64,000 bases of DNA from Macrosoma leucophasiata (GCA_036365455.1 JAWQUS010000025.1:20062001-20126000); one strand, 5' to 3'. Counted from the first letter of the stretch, positions 45,513 to 58,700 are shown. The notes: generated from the letters alone by a model not told the origin. Numbers and translations are program-made.

Positions 45513-45618
45513 ATAGAAAAGTATGCTTAGAACTGTCAGTAAAGTATGAGTTTTGACAGTTCTAAGCGTACTTTGCTCAAAGTAAAGTCGTAGTGCGGTA
45601 TGTGAATCTCACCCTTAG
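45513..45618. mobile_element. foldback MITE, half copy
   Basis: AGTATGCTTAGAACTGTCAG ... CTGTCA-type centre and full right arm GTAGTGCGGTATGTGAATCT. Confidence 0.6.
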
Positions 45619-45639
45619 TGATCATCATCGTTACTTCCA

Positions 45640-45862
45640 GCGACAGAAACTTCACAAAAGTCTGCTTCAAAGATGTCCACAACAGTTGTGCGTCACTATG
45701 GGAGAATATGCCATAATCGCCACCCTTGGCAAGCGGATTGTCGATCACAGTGGCGGTAGTTTTATCGCGAGACGCTGCTGTACATTCTGCGTTACTAGAT
45801 TTACTACAACCCTATTCGAACGGTTTGATCGCCATTGTTCGGTTGTCTGTCTAGGCTGAGTT
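45640..45862 (+). repeat. family I repeat
   Basis: GAATATGCCATAATCGCCAC, GTTTTATCGCGAGACGCTGC and CGCCATTGTTCGGTTG; close to the 25.5-kb copy. Confidence 0.6.
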
Positions 45863-46717
45863 ACCATACAAACAACTCACTACTTAATTACTTGCAAGCA
45901 GTTAAGGCTAGTAAAATTTTGGTGTTTTGGTTTCTCGAGCTCGGCTAGTATTAAAGTGGTATACTTAAAATGAAGTTAAACCAGGTTTTACGTAAATTAT
46001 ATTCGCGTTCGCGTTCACACTCAGAGTGAGACATACAGGGAACACCCTAAGTAAGGAGACAAGGCGTCTGAGTGCTAGGGCATACAAATCGTATAGAAAA
46101 ATTGATAGGCCTTTTAGCCACATACTGTAGTGCGTGACAGGCAAATGAAGCATAAGACGAGATCTTTTTGATCTCGTAATCAAAAAAGATTCATACTATG
46201 TATATAGTAAAACGAGCGCAGCCGCAGGTGATAGAATAGGAATTAATATTGTTTACATTATTTTATAGATCATTGTTGCGTCGCCTTCCGAAGTGAGATA
46301 ATAGTTGTGGTTGTGTAATGGCGTCTACCGGGTCACTCGAATTTTTATGTAATAGCAGCGCCTCGCGGAACTTTGCTCTGGTTTTTTTATCCCTATTTCC
46401 TTTTACTTACCCTTCTTTCACTAGGGCGTTCGGTTAAAACGGTTTGATAACCCACTATACTGGTGCGGCGGTACCACAGTAGTGTGCTCGTGTGAACGTG
46501 CGTATTGAAACACATAGGTACATCACTAAACGGGTTCTTGTATGAAACGGCAACAGTGCGTTACTGTGTGAAGCTGCAGGTTATAGCTAGTCGAATATAC
46601 ATACGATAACACCAGACGTCGGGTTTTTTACCGAGATCGAGAGAAGTTTTTTAAGCTTCTGTAATACAATTTCTACAGATTCTTTATTTTTTGTTTTCCC
46701 ATTATTTACCCATTTCA

Positions 46718-47072
46718 ATGGAGAGAGATGTGCTTGGAGTTTCTCTGTGAGATCGAATCAGATATGAGGAGATCCGCATGAGAACCAAGGTTACCGACAT
46801 AGCTCACCGAATAGCGAGACTCAAGTGGCAGTGGGCAGGGCACATAGCTCGAAGAACTGACGGCCGTTGGGGCAGAGCAGTTCAGGAGTGGCGACCGCGT
46901 ACCGGAAAACAAAGCTTAGGCAGGCCCCTCACAAGATGGACCGACGACCTGGTGAAGGTCGCGGGCAATCGCTGGATGAGGGCGGCCCAGGACCGTTCGT
47001 TGTGGCATTCTTTGGGGGAGGCCTTTGTTCAGCAGTGGACTTCTTTTGGCTGAAATGATGATGATGATGACC
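46718..47072 (+). mobile_element. RTE-type LINE 3' end, copy 2
   Basis: An open frame at 46778-47053 reads TKVTDIAHRIARLKWQWAGH, ARRTDGRWGRAVQEWRP, TRWTDDLVKVAGNRWMRAAQ, the extreme C-terminus of RTE ORF2, followed by a GAT tail. Only the 3' end is present. Confidence 0.85.
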
Positions 47073-48066
47073 CATTCCCTGTCCCATCTCAAACACAATA
47101 CCTTAAACAATGCAAACACTCACATATGATTCATGAGACATGAAATCCCATGAATCACATGTCATCTATTCAAGAAGATGGAGTCCAGTGACAAATCATC
47201 AAACTTTGCTTGGGGAACAGCATCACACGATTCTCTCCACGTCAAGGGATTGGCATCGTCTTATTCTGTATCAAAGGTCATCTGGTAATGGAATGCAATA
47301 ATATAAATGAACTATCCTAAAATATAGTGTAGAATTTTATAGCAAGATCCCATCCGGGATTGCTGAACTCACCGATAGTAAATTTAAAGCATTAATTAAA
47401 CGCACTCTATGTAAAAAGGCTTACACTCGAGGACTATCTCAAGGATAAAAATGTTTGGCTAAATGCTGATCTAGCTCCACAAGGGTGTCAAATGTAATAA
47501 TCAAAGTGTAATGTTGATATAATATTGTTAATTTTAAGTTTGTTTAAAAAAAATATGGAAAATTGTAAAAATATGCCTAAGAGATATTTTTAAAAGAGCC
47601 GACTGAGTTTTTTCCGGCAAGTTTTTCTCAGATCATATTGGCCTTTGGAACTTTGCCGGTGAATGACAAAGAATGACTCTTTTTCTTTTCTTTTAAGTGT
47701 TTGTTATCAGTTTGTAAAGGGGAAATGAGACATTCTACTGATATACTTTTTACATTAGTTTATTACATTTAGTTTTATCTTAGTGATATTCTTGACTTTA
47801 CATATAATTTTTATCTTGTTTGACATGTATATCAATTGTTATTCACTTTAATTTATTTTGTTTGTTTTTGACGTGTCATAAGAGGTGCCTGTCACCCTAA
47901 ATTAATAAATGAGTTTCTGATTCTGATTCTGAACTTTTAAATTATTATCTATCAGTAATTTTTCCTGCACTACACAGATGAAGGAAGAAAAAAACTGAAA
48001 CCTAAGTAAAAATAACTTTAACTCGCTCAGCAGTCAAGTTTCATTACGCATATACAGAGCTTTTTA
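47073..48066. other. no gene recognised
   Basis: AT-rich; a tail-like TTCTGATTCTGATTCTGA run near 47915-47935 follows AATAAATGAG and may mark a retroelement end, but no coding motif is visible. Confidence 0.4.
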
Positions 48067-48291
48067 ATGCAATTTAATAACACAATTGGCATAAAAATGC
48101 TTACACATATAATTTTATTGTCTATCGTAATAATTATAATTAAGTTGGTTAATACACTTAACGACATCCTGCAAGAAGTTATTTTGACCATGCCATTTTT
48201 TGTTCCTGGTGAATGGAATGGTTATCAGTTGTTGTACTTTACATTACAAGTTTTTATATTGTATGAAATAAAAAAGTGCGTGCGTACGTAA
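48067..48291 (+). other. 74-codon hydrophobic open frame, unassigned
   Basis: Contains a predicted membrane-spanning run (LTHIILLSIVIIIIKLV) and a second hydrophobic segment (YQLLYFTLQVFILYEI). Could be a scrap of a membrane protein or chance AT-rich coding; no family motif is certain. Confidence 0.2.
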
Positions 48292-48376
48292 AAACCGTAT
48301 AGGATTTTTCCTAATGTCACATGTCCTCACAAACAACTAGATTTTAAATAAAAAAATATGCATTTTTTAATCTGTT

Positions 48377-48600
48377 TGTAGAAGTCTACTTGTTCTTGCT
48401 TGAGTTAATGAAACAAGTAGACTTCTACAGTGGTGACTCCGACGTGATCCCAAGGCAACCCAACGTAATCAACATCAACAAGGCGCAGCTCTGACCTGCT
48501 GTGCGACCTACAAGCATACAGCGAGCTCTGAAAAAAAAAGGCGAATCCCTGTTCGGCTGCCCATATTCCACCTACAACCTTTTGACGTGTTTCCTTTATA
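48377..48600 (+). mobile_element. collapsed Ty3/gypsy-like LTR plus primer-binding site and leader
   Basis: TGTAGAAGTCTACTTGTT (48377-48394) and AACAAGTAGACTTCTACA (48412-48429) are perfect inverted termini of TG...CA form, as LTR ends are, but enclose only 17 bp. Two bases on, TGGTGACTCCGACGTGA (48431-48447) looks like a tRNA primer-binding site, followed by leader-like sequence. No gag or pol is present. Best read as an LTR with its interior deleted. Confidence 0.5.
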
Positions 48601-48740
48601 TCAAGATAACAACAAATAGTCTTCTACATGGTCTAGTAAACAAAATTGACTAGAACAGCTTGAGAATGGCTAAGACTCTATCTTAGCTCTTAAGGAGCTA
48701 CGCTAAGTTTTAAGGTTACGAAGATTCATTAGAAGTATTT

Positions 48741-48814
48741 GGCGATAGATAGTTTAGGTAATGCGGTGGTGCCTACGCCCTCGAGTCCATACACAAGAAC
48801 TTGACCACCACTAA
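48741..48814 (-). repeat. family A repeat head fragment
   Basis: AGGTAATGCGGTGGTGCCTA and GACCACCACTAATG-like end; the rest is missing. Confidence 0.65.
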
Positions 48815-48934
48815 TGTCTCAGCTTATTTCAATGATTTAGCTTTATAAACACGATCAATCGAAACACAATCACAGTCTAAGGAACATATCTATTAACAAA
48901 ATAGTCAATACAAAGACGAATTATACAATAATAA

Positions 48935-49003
48935 ACTTTTCCTCAAAGGTACTAAAAATACAATTGAAGACAAATTGTAATTTTAGTACCTTTGAGGAAA
49001 AGT
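48935..49003. repeat. hairpin, 31-bp arms
   Basis: The arms (48935-48965 and 48973-49003) contain CTTTTCCTCAAAGGTACTAA and its inverse, with one mismatch and the loop GAAGACA. Very recent or maintained. Confidence 0.75.
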
Positions 49004-49174
49004 ACACTCACGTTAAAAAGTACTTTATTGTACTATTTTAAGTATGTAAAAAGTTAGCGTAAATCCATTTTGTAGGTTTAATTAAAAACTATTGTTACCG
49101 AATTCGGGGCACCCCGAAATGGTATATCAACAACCTATGTGCGGTCTGTGATTTTGTGAATTTCGTCCTTTGGG

Positions 49175-49359
49175 TCATACAGATGAGCAACGAGAATATA
49201 GATGCGTTGCCATCATTTAACTATTTACTTCTGTGATAGTTATTACGGGACTGTCACCTTAAAAATGAAACAACAGTGCTGAACACTATTTGAAGATGTA
49301 GATTAGGTAATGCGGTTGTGCCTCCACGAGCTCCGATATTGGAACTCTATCACCAGTGA
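49175..49359 (-). repeat. family A repeat, decayed
   Basis: TTAGGTAATGCGGTTGTGCC and CTCTATCACCAGTG at the head end; the tail end is only partly recognisable. Confidence 0.5.
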
Positions 49360-49640
49360 AGCTATTTGTGGAAAATCTAATTATTCTGTATTCCGAATAT
49401 TGTTTGATACTTTCAACAATATTTTTACAACATTTCATGATACTCATACAATTTTAAAAAATATGAATATAAGTATATAAGTAAATGTTTATAAATAAAT
49501 AAAGGAATGTCAAGGAAATGTCATGATCCGGGGATTCCTAGAATATTTGTTTCCCAGTAGTTGCCCAATAAACGATGCAGTCGCTGCCGCTCCCCTTCGC
49601 TACAAATAACAGAAAATTCGGCGCCCGCGCACATTCGCTT

Positions 49641-49646
49641 TCAGTC
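49641..49646 (+). promoter_or_regulatory. candidate initiator (TCAGTC) of gene 3
   Basis: An arthropod-type TCAGT initiator lies 118 bp upstream of the gene 3 start codon in a locally GC-rich patch. No TATA box is obvious. The short distance to an AATAAA at about 49665 is also reminiscent of LTR architecture, so the assignment is tentative. Confidence 0.3.
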
Positions 49647-49760
49647 ATTCGTTGCTGGCTTATCAATAAATCCTTTATTGAAGGCCTATTTTTATTCCTT
49701 GTTAAGTTATCTTATTAGTTTTAGTTACAATTAAACAGTTTAATTAATTTTGTTAACAAA

Positions 49761-52700
49761 ATGAAGGTGTTGTTTGTTTTGGTGTTATGCATTGCGTGTG
49801 TTTGCTCCAAAATTTTGCGTAAGTGTTTAAATTTTTAGCTTTTGACGTCTAAATTAATTTTGACTTTAGAATGAATAGAAATTCACTGATAGAAATTAAA
49901 ACACCATTGAAGAGTATATTTATTGAAACTATTTTTTCCTTATAGGTTTATCGATGATTGATTTTTGCAACGAACATAAAATTAACATAACATTACGTAC
50001 TACTTTACTTACTTTCATTTCGCAAGTATGTTACGTAACATGTCAACCTTGATTTTATTATTTGTTATTGAATAGATTGCTTGTAATCAAACAATTAAAA
50101 AGCAAGTTGTTGGAAGCTGAAATATGTAACTTTCACCCAAAAACATTTGGTTGAGGTTATTAAAATTTATAATAATATCCTCGCTGCCCCGACGAACTTC
50201 GTATCGCTTTAGAGGTACAAAAAGTTAAAAGTCCAAAACATCGAAATAATATAAGGGGAGAATCACCGTTCACAAGTTAATCACAATTACGATTAAGGGA
50301 TATAAAAAATAGACTACAATCGATTCTCATACCTACTAAATATGCACAAAAATTTCATTACCCAGCCGTTTCGGAGCATTGTTACAAAACTAACAAACGA
50401 GAACAACACGAGAATTTTATATAGTAGAAGATTGATTAATACAAAAAAATAATTTCCTCCATTCGGTTAATATGTCTTCTGAAAACCACTCATATGCCCA
50501 TGATTCGCCAGTTCTATTGGGAATTAGCAGTCTGACTGAAGGGAATGAGTCTAATGATATTCATTGGGTACATTTTGAAACGCACGTTTCACAGCCCTAA
50601 TCCAGGTTTTTTTTATGTAGAGAAGGTGGCAAATAAGCATGCAGTTCACATTGATGTTAAGTGAATACAGCTTATAGACGTTTACACAAACCCAGAGGCC
50701 AAAATGCAGATGCGTTGCCACCCCTGAGATTTAAGTTGTTATGTCTCTGTGACAGTAATTACCACACGGGGTCTAGAAACAACTAGAAAAATAAGTAAGG
50801 TTTATTATAATTTGAACTAGACCTTGATAATTCGGGGGAGGGGTCGACCCCCAGTTTTATTAATTATCGCGGGTATCTTAAACATGACTACTGAAGGTAT
50901 ATGCAGGTAGGTATAATGTATGTGAAAATTACTAGGTGCTTGAAAACTTTGAGTTGATCTGAAGACCAAAGCTTTGGTGTGTGCCCAGGTCGAAAAGTAC
51001 GTACGTAACTTCATGCCTGTAATCCCCGAAGGGGTAGGCAGAGGTAAATGCATGCATTCAAGCATACATGCAAACACCCACGACTCGCCGGTTACGTTTT
51101 GGCCCATGTAACAGTTGGCGAACCTGTTGCCATCTCCGGGCACATTGCCAAACTCCGAGGTACCTACTGGGAAACTTCCAGAAAATGAAGAAAGCCCAAT
51201 AGAACCCGAGATAAATTATTTTTAGCCATTATCTCTGATAGTCCCCGACCCGGAAATCGAACCCAGGACGTAGTAGTAGTGACCTGCTACTACTACGCTA
51301 CTGAGGCAGTTAAGTTAGTTATATGGTAGGTATAATCTTAGCATTCAATATAGTTTCCTGAATACACTTAATATTGCGTTAGGAAATCATACAGTTCAAT
51401 CTTTCAAGTGGGGTTCACTATCTTGTACAACCTGCATCTCAGTCCATTTAATATTACTCTGCAAATTTGCCAAGTGTCTTCGGAAAAATATATCGTATTT
51501 TCAAAATCTATATATTTTGGGGGAAAATTATTTGTTTTTTTTTTCTCATTATTTATGTAACATGTAAATTCATTATTTGAGTGTGAACATTAATAACTTG
51601 ATATGAATATGAATTCTGACGTGATATGTGATAGGTATTGGATTATTAAGGAGGCAATTTATGAGTATGGTCTATTCAACTTTTTAGGAGTAGGATAGAT
51701 ATAGGTTATAGACTGATTTACTTATCTTTGGTTATCTTTTGTTTTGTTTTTATTTTTAACTAGCTGTTGCCCGCGGCTTCGCCCGTCGCGTCGTTTTATA
51801 AATAACTAAGTAGCCTATGTTCTTTCTCAAAGTCAGCTCTATCTCTGTATCAAATTTAATTAAAATCTGTTCAGTCATTTGGACGTGAAAAGGTAACAGA
51901 CAGACAGACAGAGTTACTTTCGCATTTATAATATTAGTAGGGAAGTAGGGATTATACAATGACATCAATTTGCGCGAATGTTGTGCATCTAATTCAATTT
52001 CTTCACTTCTTGTTGACATTCCCCAACCACAAAAATTTATAAATTTTTGATAATTTTTTCAAAAATTACTGTCTTACCTGTCCGCCTGTAGCGTTAAAAT
52101 TATTTATGCAATATTTACAGCAAAAAGGATATCTCATAAATAAATTTATATTTGTAAATAAACATCGTACTACTTACTTTTTTTTGTAATTTTCCTCTTC
52201 ACCTACTTACAAGACAAACAACTTTAAATTTCATAATGCATAATAAGCCATACAAAAGACAATATTGACAAAATCTCCCGAGGGATGTCGCAAGGTCTAG
52301 TGACCTTATCAAAGTGCATTCAGGCTGGTCGATGGCATTCAAGATTCGATTGGTAGATTGATAAATATAATATACACATTGAGAAATGTTATTGTAGGAT
52401 ACGATTAAAGTAAATGATAATTAAATAGTCCGAAGAAATTATGGAGCTAATCCAGATCTTAAAACTTCTCCCAATTTTTTTTCTAAGGAACGTGTATCAT
52501 CTATCTATATATATAAAAATCAGTTCCTAAGTCTCGCTAAAACTCGAGAACGGCTGGACCGAATTGGCAAATTTTAAAAGGTTTAAAATGATTTTTGGAA
52601 GTCCAGGGAAGGTTTAAAAGGTAAGAAAATATGAAGAAATTGAAGGGAAACAGAAATAAACACAATTTAATTTTCCCATACAAATAGTCCGTATCTATCA

Positions 52701-55700
52701 AACCTTTGACACATTTTTTCATTCTGAGGCAATACGAAGTCTGCCGGGTCAGCTAGTGTTGTATAAAAATAGGTTGCCTTTATAAACTTGACAATTTGAA
52801 GTTCAAAATGTATTGTTACATCCCGATTAATGTTCCACTGGAAATGTTCTTGAGTATCATCTTCTTTATCAGTATCAGAACTTTGGCTTCCTCGAAGAGA
52901 TTTAATCGTCACCTTATAAATTCCAGTAGAAAAATTTTTCGTTATCGGTCAAAACAATATTATTTCTCTTGCACTGAGTGATAAAACACTTTATTTCACA
53001 ACCAACTTGCACTTTTGGTCGCTTTACAGTTTCCGTGCACCCGGATACGTAAGCATTTGTCTAGTTAAGATACAGCAGCAGTAAGTTACAAAAAAAGTAT
53101 TATTCTGTGCAACTGAAAACATTAATCAACTTGTCGACACAGTTATTTCAAACACACATCTCTTCTCCACGATGAAATAGTAGATGTCTGTAATTTTGAG
53201 CAGTATTGTCAATACTGCTCAGCTCTTTGTGTCTTTGGTATGCTTATGCCCGTCCGCTTTTCATTTAAGTTTGAAATAAAATTAATCTATTTTATTCGAT
53301 ACGTACGTGAATACTTTATTTTTGTTATACCCCTTTGAGACAACGATTCTAGAGCTCAAGATCGAGGTCGAACTTATTATATAAAGTATAAAATATCTAG
53401 AGTAAGCCTGTGCTAGAAATTGGTTCAAGGTTTTCCCTTTTACTAAAATCAGTATGAACCAGTTCCAGTAACGAATATATTTACCTTTGCCAAAATAAGT
53501 AGAGCGGTATTGACTTGCTGTTTTGTTCCATTTTTATCTCTAAGTGTATTTTTCTGATCATTGTACATAAACTAAAACTTTTTGGATTTGTTTTTGTTTA
53601 ATTAAAAGATTATATTATACTTACATAATTCTTCAATTTAGCTTTGCCAAAAAATCGTAATTTTATATTCGCCATACCTCATCATTTACTTCATTGCAGT
53701 CATTATAATAAATAAGTACTTACTTTATGAAAGCAAATTTGAAATACTTACTTAGGTACGAACAAAATAATTATCTTCGGCGCGTAACAAGGGTTGCAAC
53801 TTCATTGATGTAAATTTCAAAAGACGGGGTAGAAAATATGTATTCCAAGTCTGCACACAAAAATAAAATCGAACAATATGTTACAGTTAGGTCATAAAGT
53901 CTTTTGTTTTAATTACCTATTGCAATCATTTGAATATCCCAATTTATTGATCTTTTGCTAGAAATTAACTGTTGTATAAGTTTTATTATGACCGACTGTA
54001 TGATCATCGCTACTGTGCGCAAAGCGCGCAGATGCGATACGGGCCTACGAGGTAGCCCTCTTGCCCGGGCACAATCTGCCTTTTAGGTATTTGTCGAGTG
54101 CGCAAAGAATCACCGGGTGTGCTTTTTTTTATTTTTTTTTTTTATTTTATTTAACGATTTATTTCAGGCAACCAGGGCCCATAACATAAATTAAATCAAC
54201 CTTTGATAATTATTGTTCTAAATAATTCTGTACGCTAATAAATTGTTGCAATAATTTTATTTCCAGCGGATGATTTTCCACAATGCAAAAGAAACGACCC
54301 ACAAATTGAGAAGTGTATTCTACAAGCAGTAGACACATTGAAGCCAAGAATCAAGAATGGCATCCCAGAAATTAACGTACCACCTTTGGAACCCTTCAGC
54401 ATCCCAACCCTGAAGCTTGACCGAACAGCTGCGAATCTAAGATTGAAGGCAGTTGTGAAAAACATGAAAGCTTACGGTGGTTCCAGTTTCAAGATTGAGA
54501 AATTGAAGTAAGTATGACACGTGCAATTGTCTTGCACCAAATCAATTAATGCCTTTTGTTAGCAATAACGCGTTTTAAACTGAGATTGATCAATTTAATT
54601 TAAAAAATATTTCCTTATGCATTGAATGTATTTGCAACTTCTGAAACACTATTATTCGCGTATTTTACACCATGTTAAGTAGGTAAGTGCTACTCGCGAC
54701 TACGTTCGCGTATTAGATGAAGTTAAATGATGTTTCATATTTCAGTCAACAGAAAATGATGCCTGTCACCATTGCCTTAAATGTACTAAAGCTATTGCCT
54801 TTACCGTTACTATTGTAACGGCCCTGAAGTTACCGGCACAGAGGCATAACACCTTAGGCCTCAAGAGTGGTAACGCATCTACATTTTGACCTTGGTCTTT
54901 GTGTGGGCTACAGTCATCACTTAACATCTATGTGAACTGCAAGCTTGTTTACCACTTCCATTACATAAAAAAATTGTAAGAAAATTCCTTTCGTGGTACA
55001 GTTCCAGTATTCAGAAGTCAATTTACCACACTTTTCCATACCTACCATGACAGATAACGTGAAAACGTCTTACATAAATATCTGTCAAATCAATTTAAAA
55101 CGGAACCGGCTGTTTCTTCCCGGTGGGTTCTTTTAATATGAACCTCATTGCCTGACACATATGTAATAAAAAATAACGTGAATCCCTGCAGCACATTCCT
55201 TACAGTTTAGGGTTGGCTTTATGCAAAACTTAAATGCCAATGAGTGATTATGGCTGCATTATCTTTGCGCTAGCTTCTTAGCCTGCGACGACGAGAAATA
55301 AGCTAGTTTCGATGCTGGTCTGATGAAAGCAAACTGCTACCACATTTCTCCCGTGTGGTACGCGCGAGCTAAGGGACTGGGGTAAAGTTTAGATAGGCAA
55401 CTTCACCGTCGCATCAATTTTTTGCGCGTACAGTATACAAAGACGCAAGTAACCCAACGTGACAATGAATATCGATGTATCAGCAGTTTTTCCTAAATTA
55501 TTCGCTGCGGTTGGCATCCCTCGCTAATGGCTTGTTTAATAGTATATTGTATTTACAAACATCATAATGAGATAATTAACTTTTTTTGCGTTGGACTACA
55601 GTATTGTAAAAGATTCGTTGAAGTGATTTAACCATTGTTTAAATTGTAATAGCCATTGTTTCTATTGACGTAAATCATCTGTTGAATAGGACGTAAGGGA

Positions 55701-58700
55701 GTTATTATGGGCGTTCAGTACCCTTACAGTCTCCAAGTCGAATATGGTTTGTTAAAAGTTACTTGTATTCAAAGGACTAGCTGCTACAACAGACGTTGTC
55801 CCGTCTATGAATATTGATTTTGAATTGGTGTAATAGCGCCATCTGTTAAACAGCTAACTTTTATGTCAAACAAACATTAGAACGGGTTATTCCCAGAGGT
55901 CTACAGATCTTAATTTTTAGTTTATATATTCATAAACCCACGGGTCCACGACGGACGTTTAATAAAATATAATATTTTACCACATTGACAATAATTTGCG
56001 CGCATTGAAAAGCAAGACAAAGAAACGATCCAATTGCAAGTCAATGACTATTATGTAAACGAGAATTAAGTAGGTTCCTCGATTTATTAAGACTGTTTTT
56101 GTCACTTAGTCTCCTAGTTCAAACATAATCCTACCACTGAGCAACCAAAGCAAACTATAATTTGCTCATAAATAAGGAGTTTAAGGAGGAAATGGAAAGT
56201 GTTGATCAATATGTAACTATATCAATTGACCTTTGTATATGCAGCCATTGTGGCGTGAACGAAACTTTATTTCATAATACATGTCTTCGTTTGCGGTCTG
56301 ACGGGCTTACAACAGATCTATATTTTGGACTGGATATGTCTTCCAATAAACTTCGATATATAATGAGAAGCAATCCAAAAAACACACGGAGGTTCAAGAC
56401 ATACTCACATATCTACGATGTCTATCTCGATGATTTTTTAGCATTGTTAATTAAACGCAGTATCTAAGTTTGATCGGTGTAATGTATCTTTTTTTTTAAC
56501 ATGATTTCAATTGTTTTGACGATTATTAAAGATATTCAGAATCAAAGGTTCTAGGCATTCTAGCATATTTTCATTGCTATGATTTTCATCTTATTTTCGT
56601 ATCTTATGTCATCCGAAGTGTGTAACACATTGGATGTATGCAGACTATGCAGTCATTTGAATTAACCAGTCGTTATGTAGGCCGCACCATAATTTACAAG
56701 TTTGTGGTTAACTGCAACTGTTATATAAATTGCGAATGGTAACTTTAAGTAACCTATTACATCTGTTATGCCATTAATATTACTCTTTTAGCATTCCTTC
56801 TGATTACTGCACGGTTTGAGGTTTTATAGTCTCCACTGCGTTAACGTTACTTTGTGAGTTTTTACATGTGACTGAAAAAGAAATAGTGAAATTTTCATAT
56901 TATCGTTCCTTTTGTAGCTTAAAATTTTATAAGTCTTTCTGACTTATCAAATCTTAAGCTTCAATTACACCAAGAGTTTTCTAAATCTACTGACTCACTT
57001 TTGCCCAAAACGTTAATTAATACTTAGGTACAGTTTCACTAGTGAAAAATATATTTCGGATTAGGCCGAATTCACTCTGTTCTATTCCAAGGACATTGAT
57101 TAAATTTCCACCGACTGCAGTGCCCGAATTACTATGTGGCGTGCTAAGCACTTTTGTGTGGTTAGCTCGTTCACGAGGTTTAATTGCGATTCAATTTTAT
57201 TACCTGAACGAAATCGGTAAAATGTTGATTCTTATTTAATACGACGCGACGGCCCTTAGCCCTTGGCCCTTAGCAACTGTCTCGTGTCTCTTTCCTTCCT
57301 TTGTATAAAAAAAATGAAGAGGTCACAGTACACATGCTAGTATTTTATATAGGGTAACGCTCAAAACTTTACTTATAAAAAAAATAATGCTGTCTTTCAG
57401 GTTGGATCTGAATAACAAGTACGCTGGGGAGGTCAAAATTACGATCCCCAAGCTGGGTGTGTCCGCTGACTACGATGTGCAGGGCTCCAGGATCCTAACC
57501 CTCGATATCAGCGGCAAAGGCAAGCTGAGAGGAAACTTCAGTAAGTATCTTTATAAACAGAGGTAATTCTATAATCATATGTTTGTTTAATAAAAGGAAG
57601 GTTTATATCAAAATTCAAAGAAAAGAGAATTTAGACTGGCTTCATAAATACATAACCGTGAAAAGACAATCAATGCTTTAAGAGTAGACGTATGATAAAA
57701 GCCATCGCTAAATAACCAGTATTCAGTCTGATTGTTAGACCAGAAGAAGCATATCGTGTTTACCTTTAGCAGAAGCAACGTTTTAGAAATTAAACTTGCG
57801 GATTTTCTCGCGTATACAACACTCCCAAACTCGAAACTCGAAACTGCCACTGGTCACGTAGTCACGGACCACGGTAGCTGGAAAGCGACCGAAACGTCGG
57901 GTGTAAGAAGTTTGGGAGTATTGTATACGCGAGAAAATCCGCAAGTTTAATTTCTACAATGTACGAAGCTCGCGAAAACCTACGAAAACGTTAGAAGCAA
58001 CGTTACTATCATTTCACCAGAAATCCATTGATGGACAAAATCCTCAACCAAATATATTGCGTCATATTATTATGAGAGGATATGGCATAATACGTGCGTG
58101 TTGAAGAACGCAGTGGCGGTAGTTTTGTCACAGGACGCTATTGCCCACCCCGCGCTTTTGCATTTACCACTCTATTGGAATAGTTTGGCCACTATTGTTA
58201 GGTTGACTGACCGTACTAGCGCAATAATTATCTTCCAATAGTGGGGTCAATACGTCCCGATACCTTAAGTAGCATCGTAGCTGCTGAAAACTTTGTTTCT
58301 TTTTTGTAAATTGACATTCCTAATAAACATGCCTAGGGCTTATTAGGGCCTAGGATTCGTCAGGTATTTACGCTTTCCGAGTTTCAAGTAATTATCATTT
58401 ATGTGCCTCGGTAGCCTAGTGGTACCAGGCTACTACCACTACACTGAGGTCCTGGGTTCGATTCCCGGGTAGGGAAGATAATGTTGTAAAGTCCTTTATC
58501 TCTGTTTCTATTTGGATTTTTCCATTTTCGGGATTTTTCCCACCCAAATTACCCTTTCTGGGGTTACAGCCGTGAAGTTACGTTTATCATTTATGTACTA
58601 ATAGATACGTGGTGAGCTTATTGCCATTAACCAACCATATTACCAGACTCCTAGAGTGCCACTAAGAATCTCCGTTGATGGAATAAATGTCTGAAATCTT

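Noticed and set aside
57042..57239. 65-codon frame in intron 2 of gene 3
   Set aside because: No homology motif; ends without a donor and is not in frame with the neighbouring exons.
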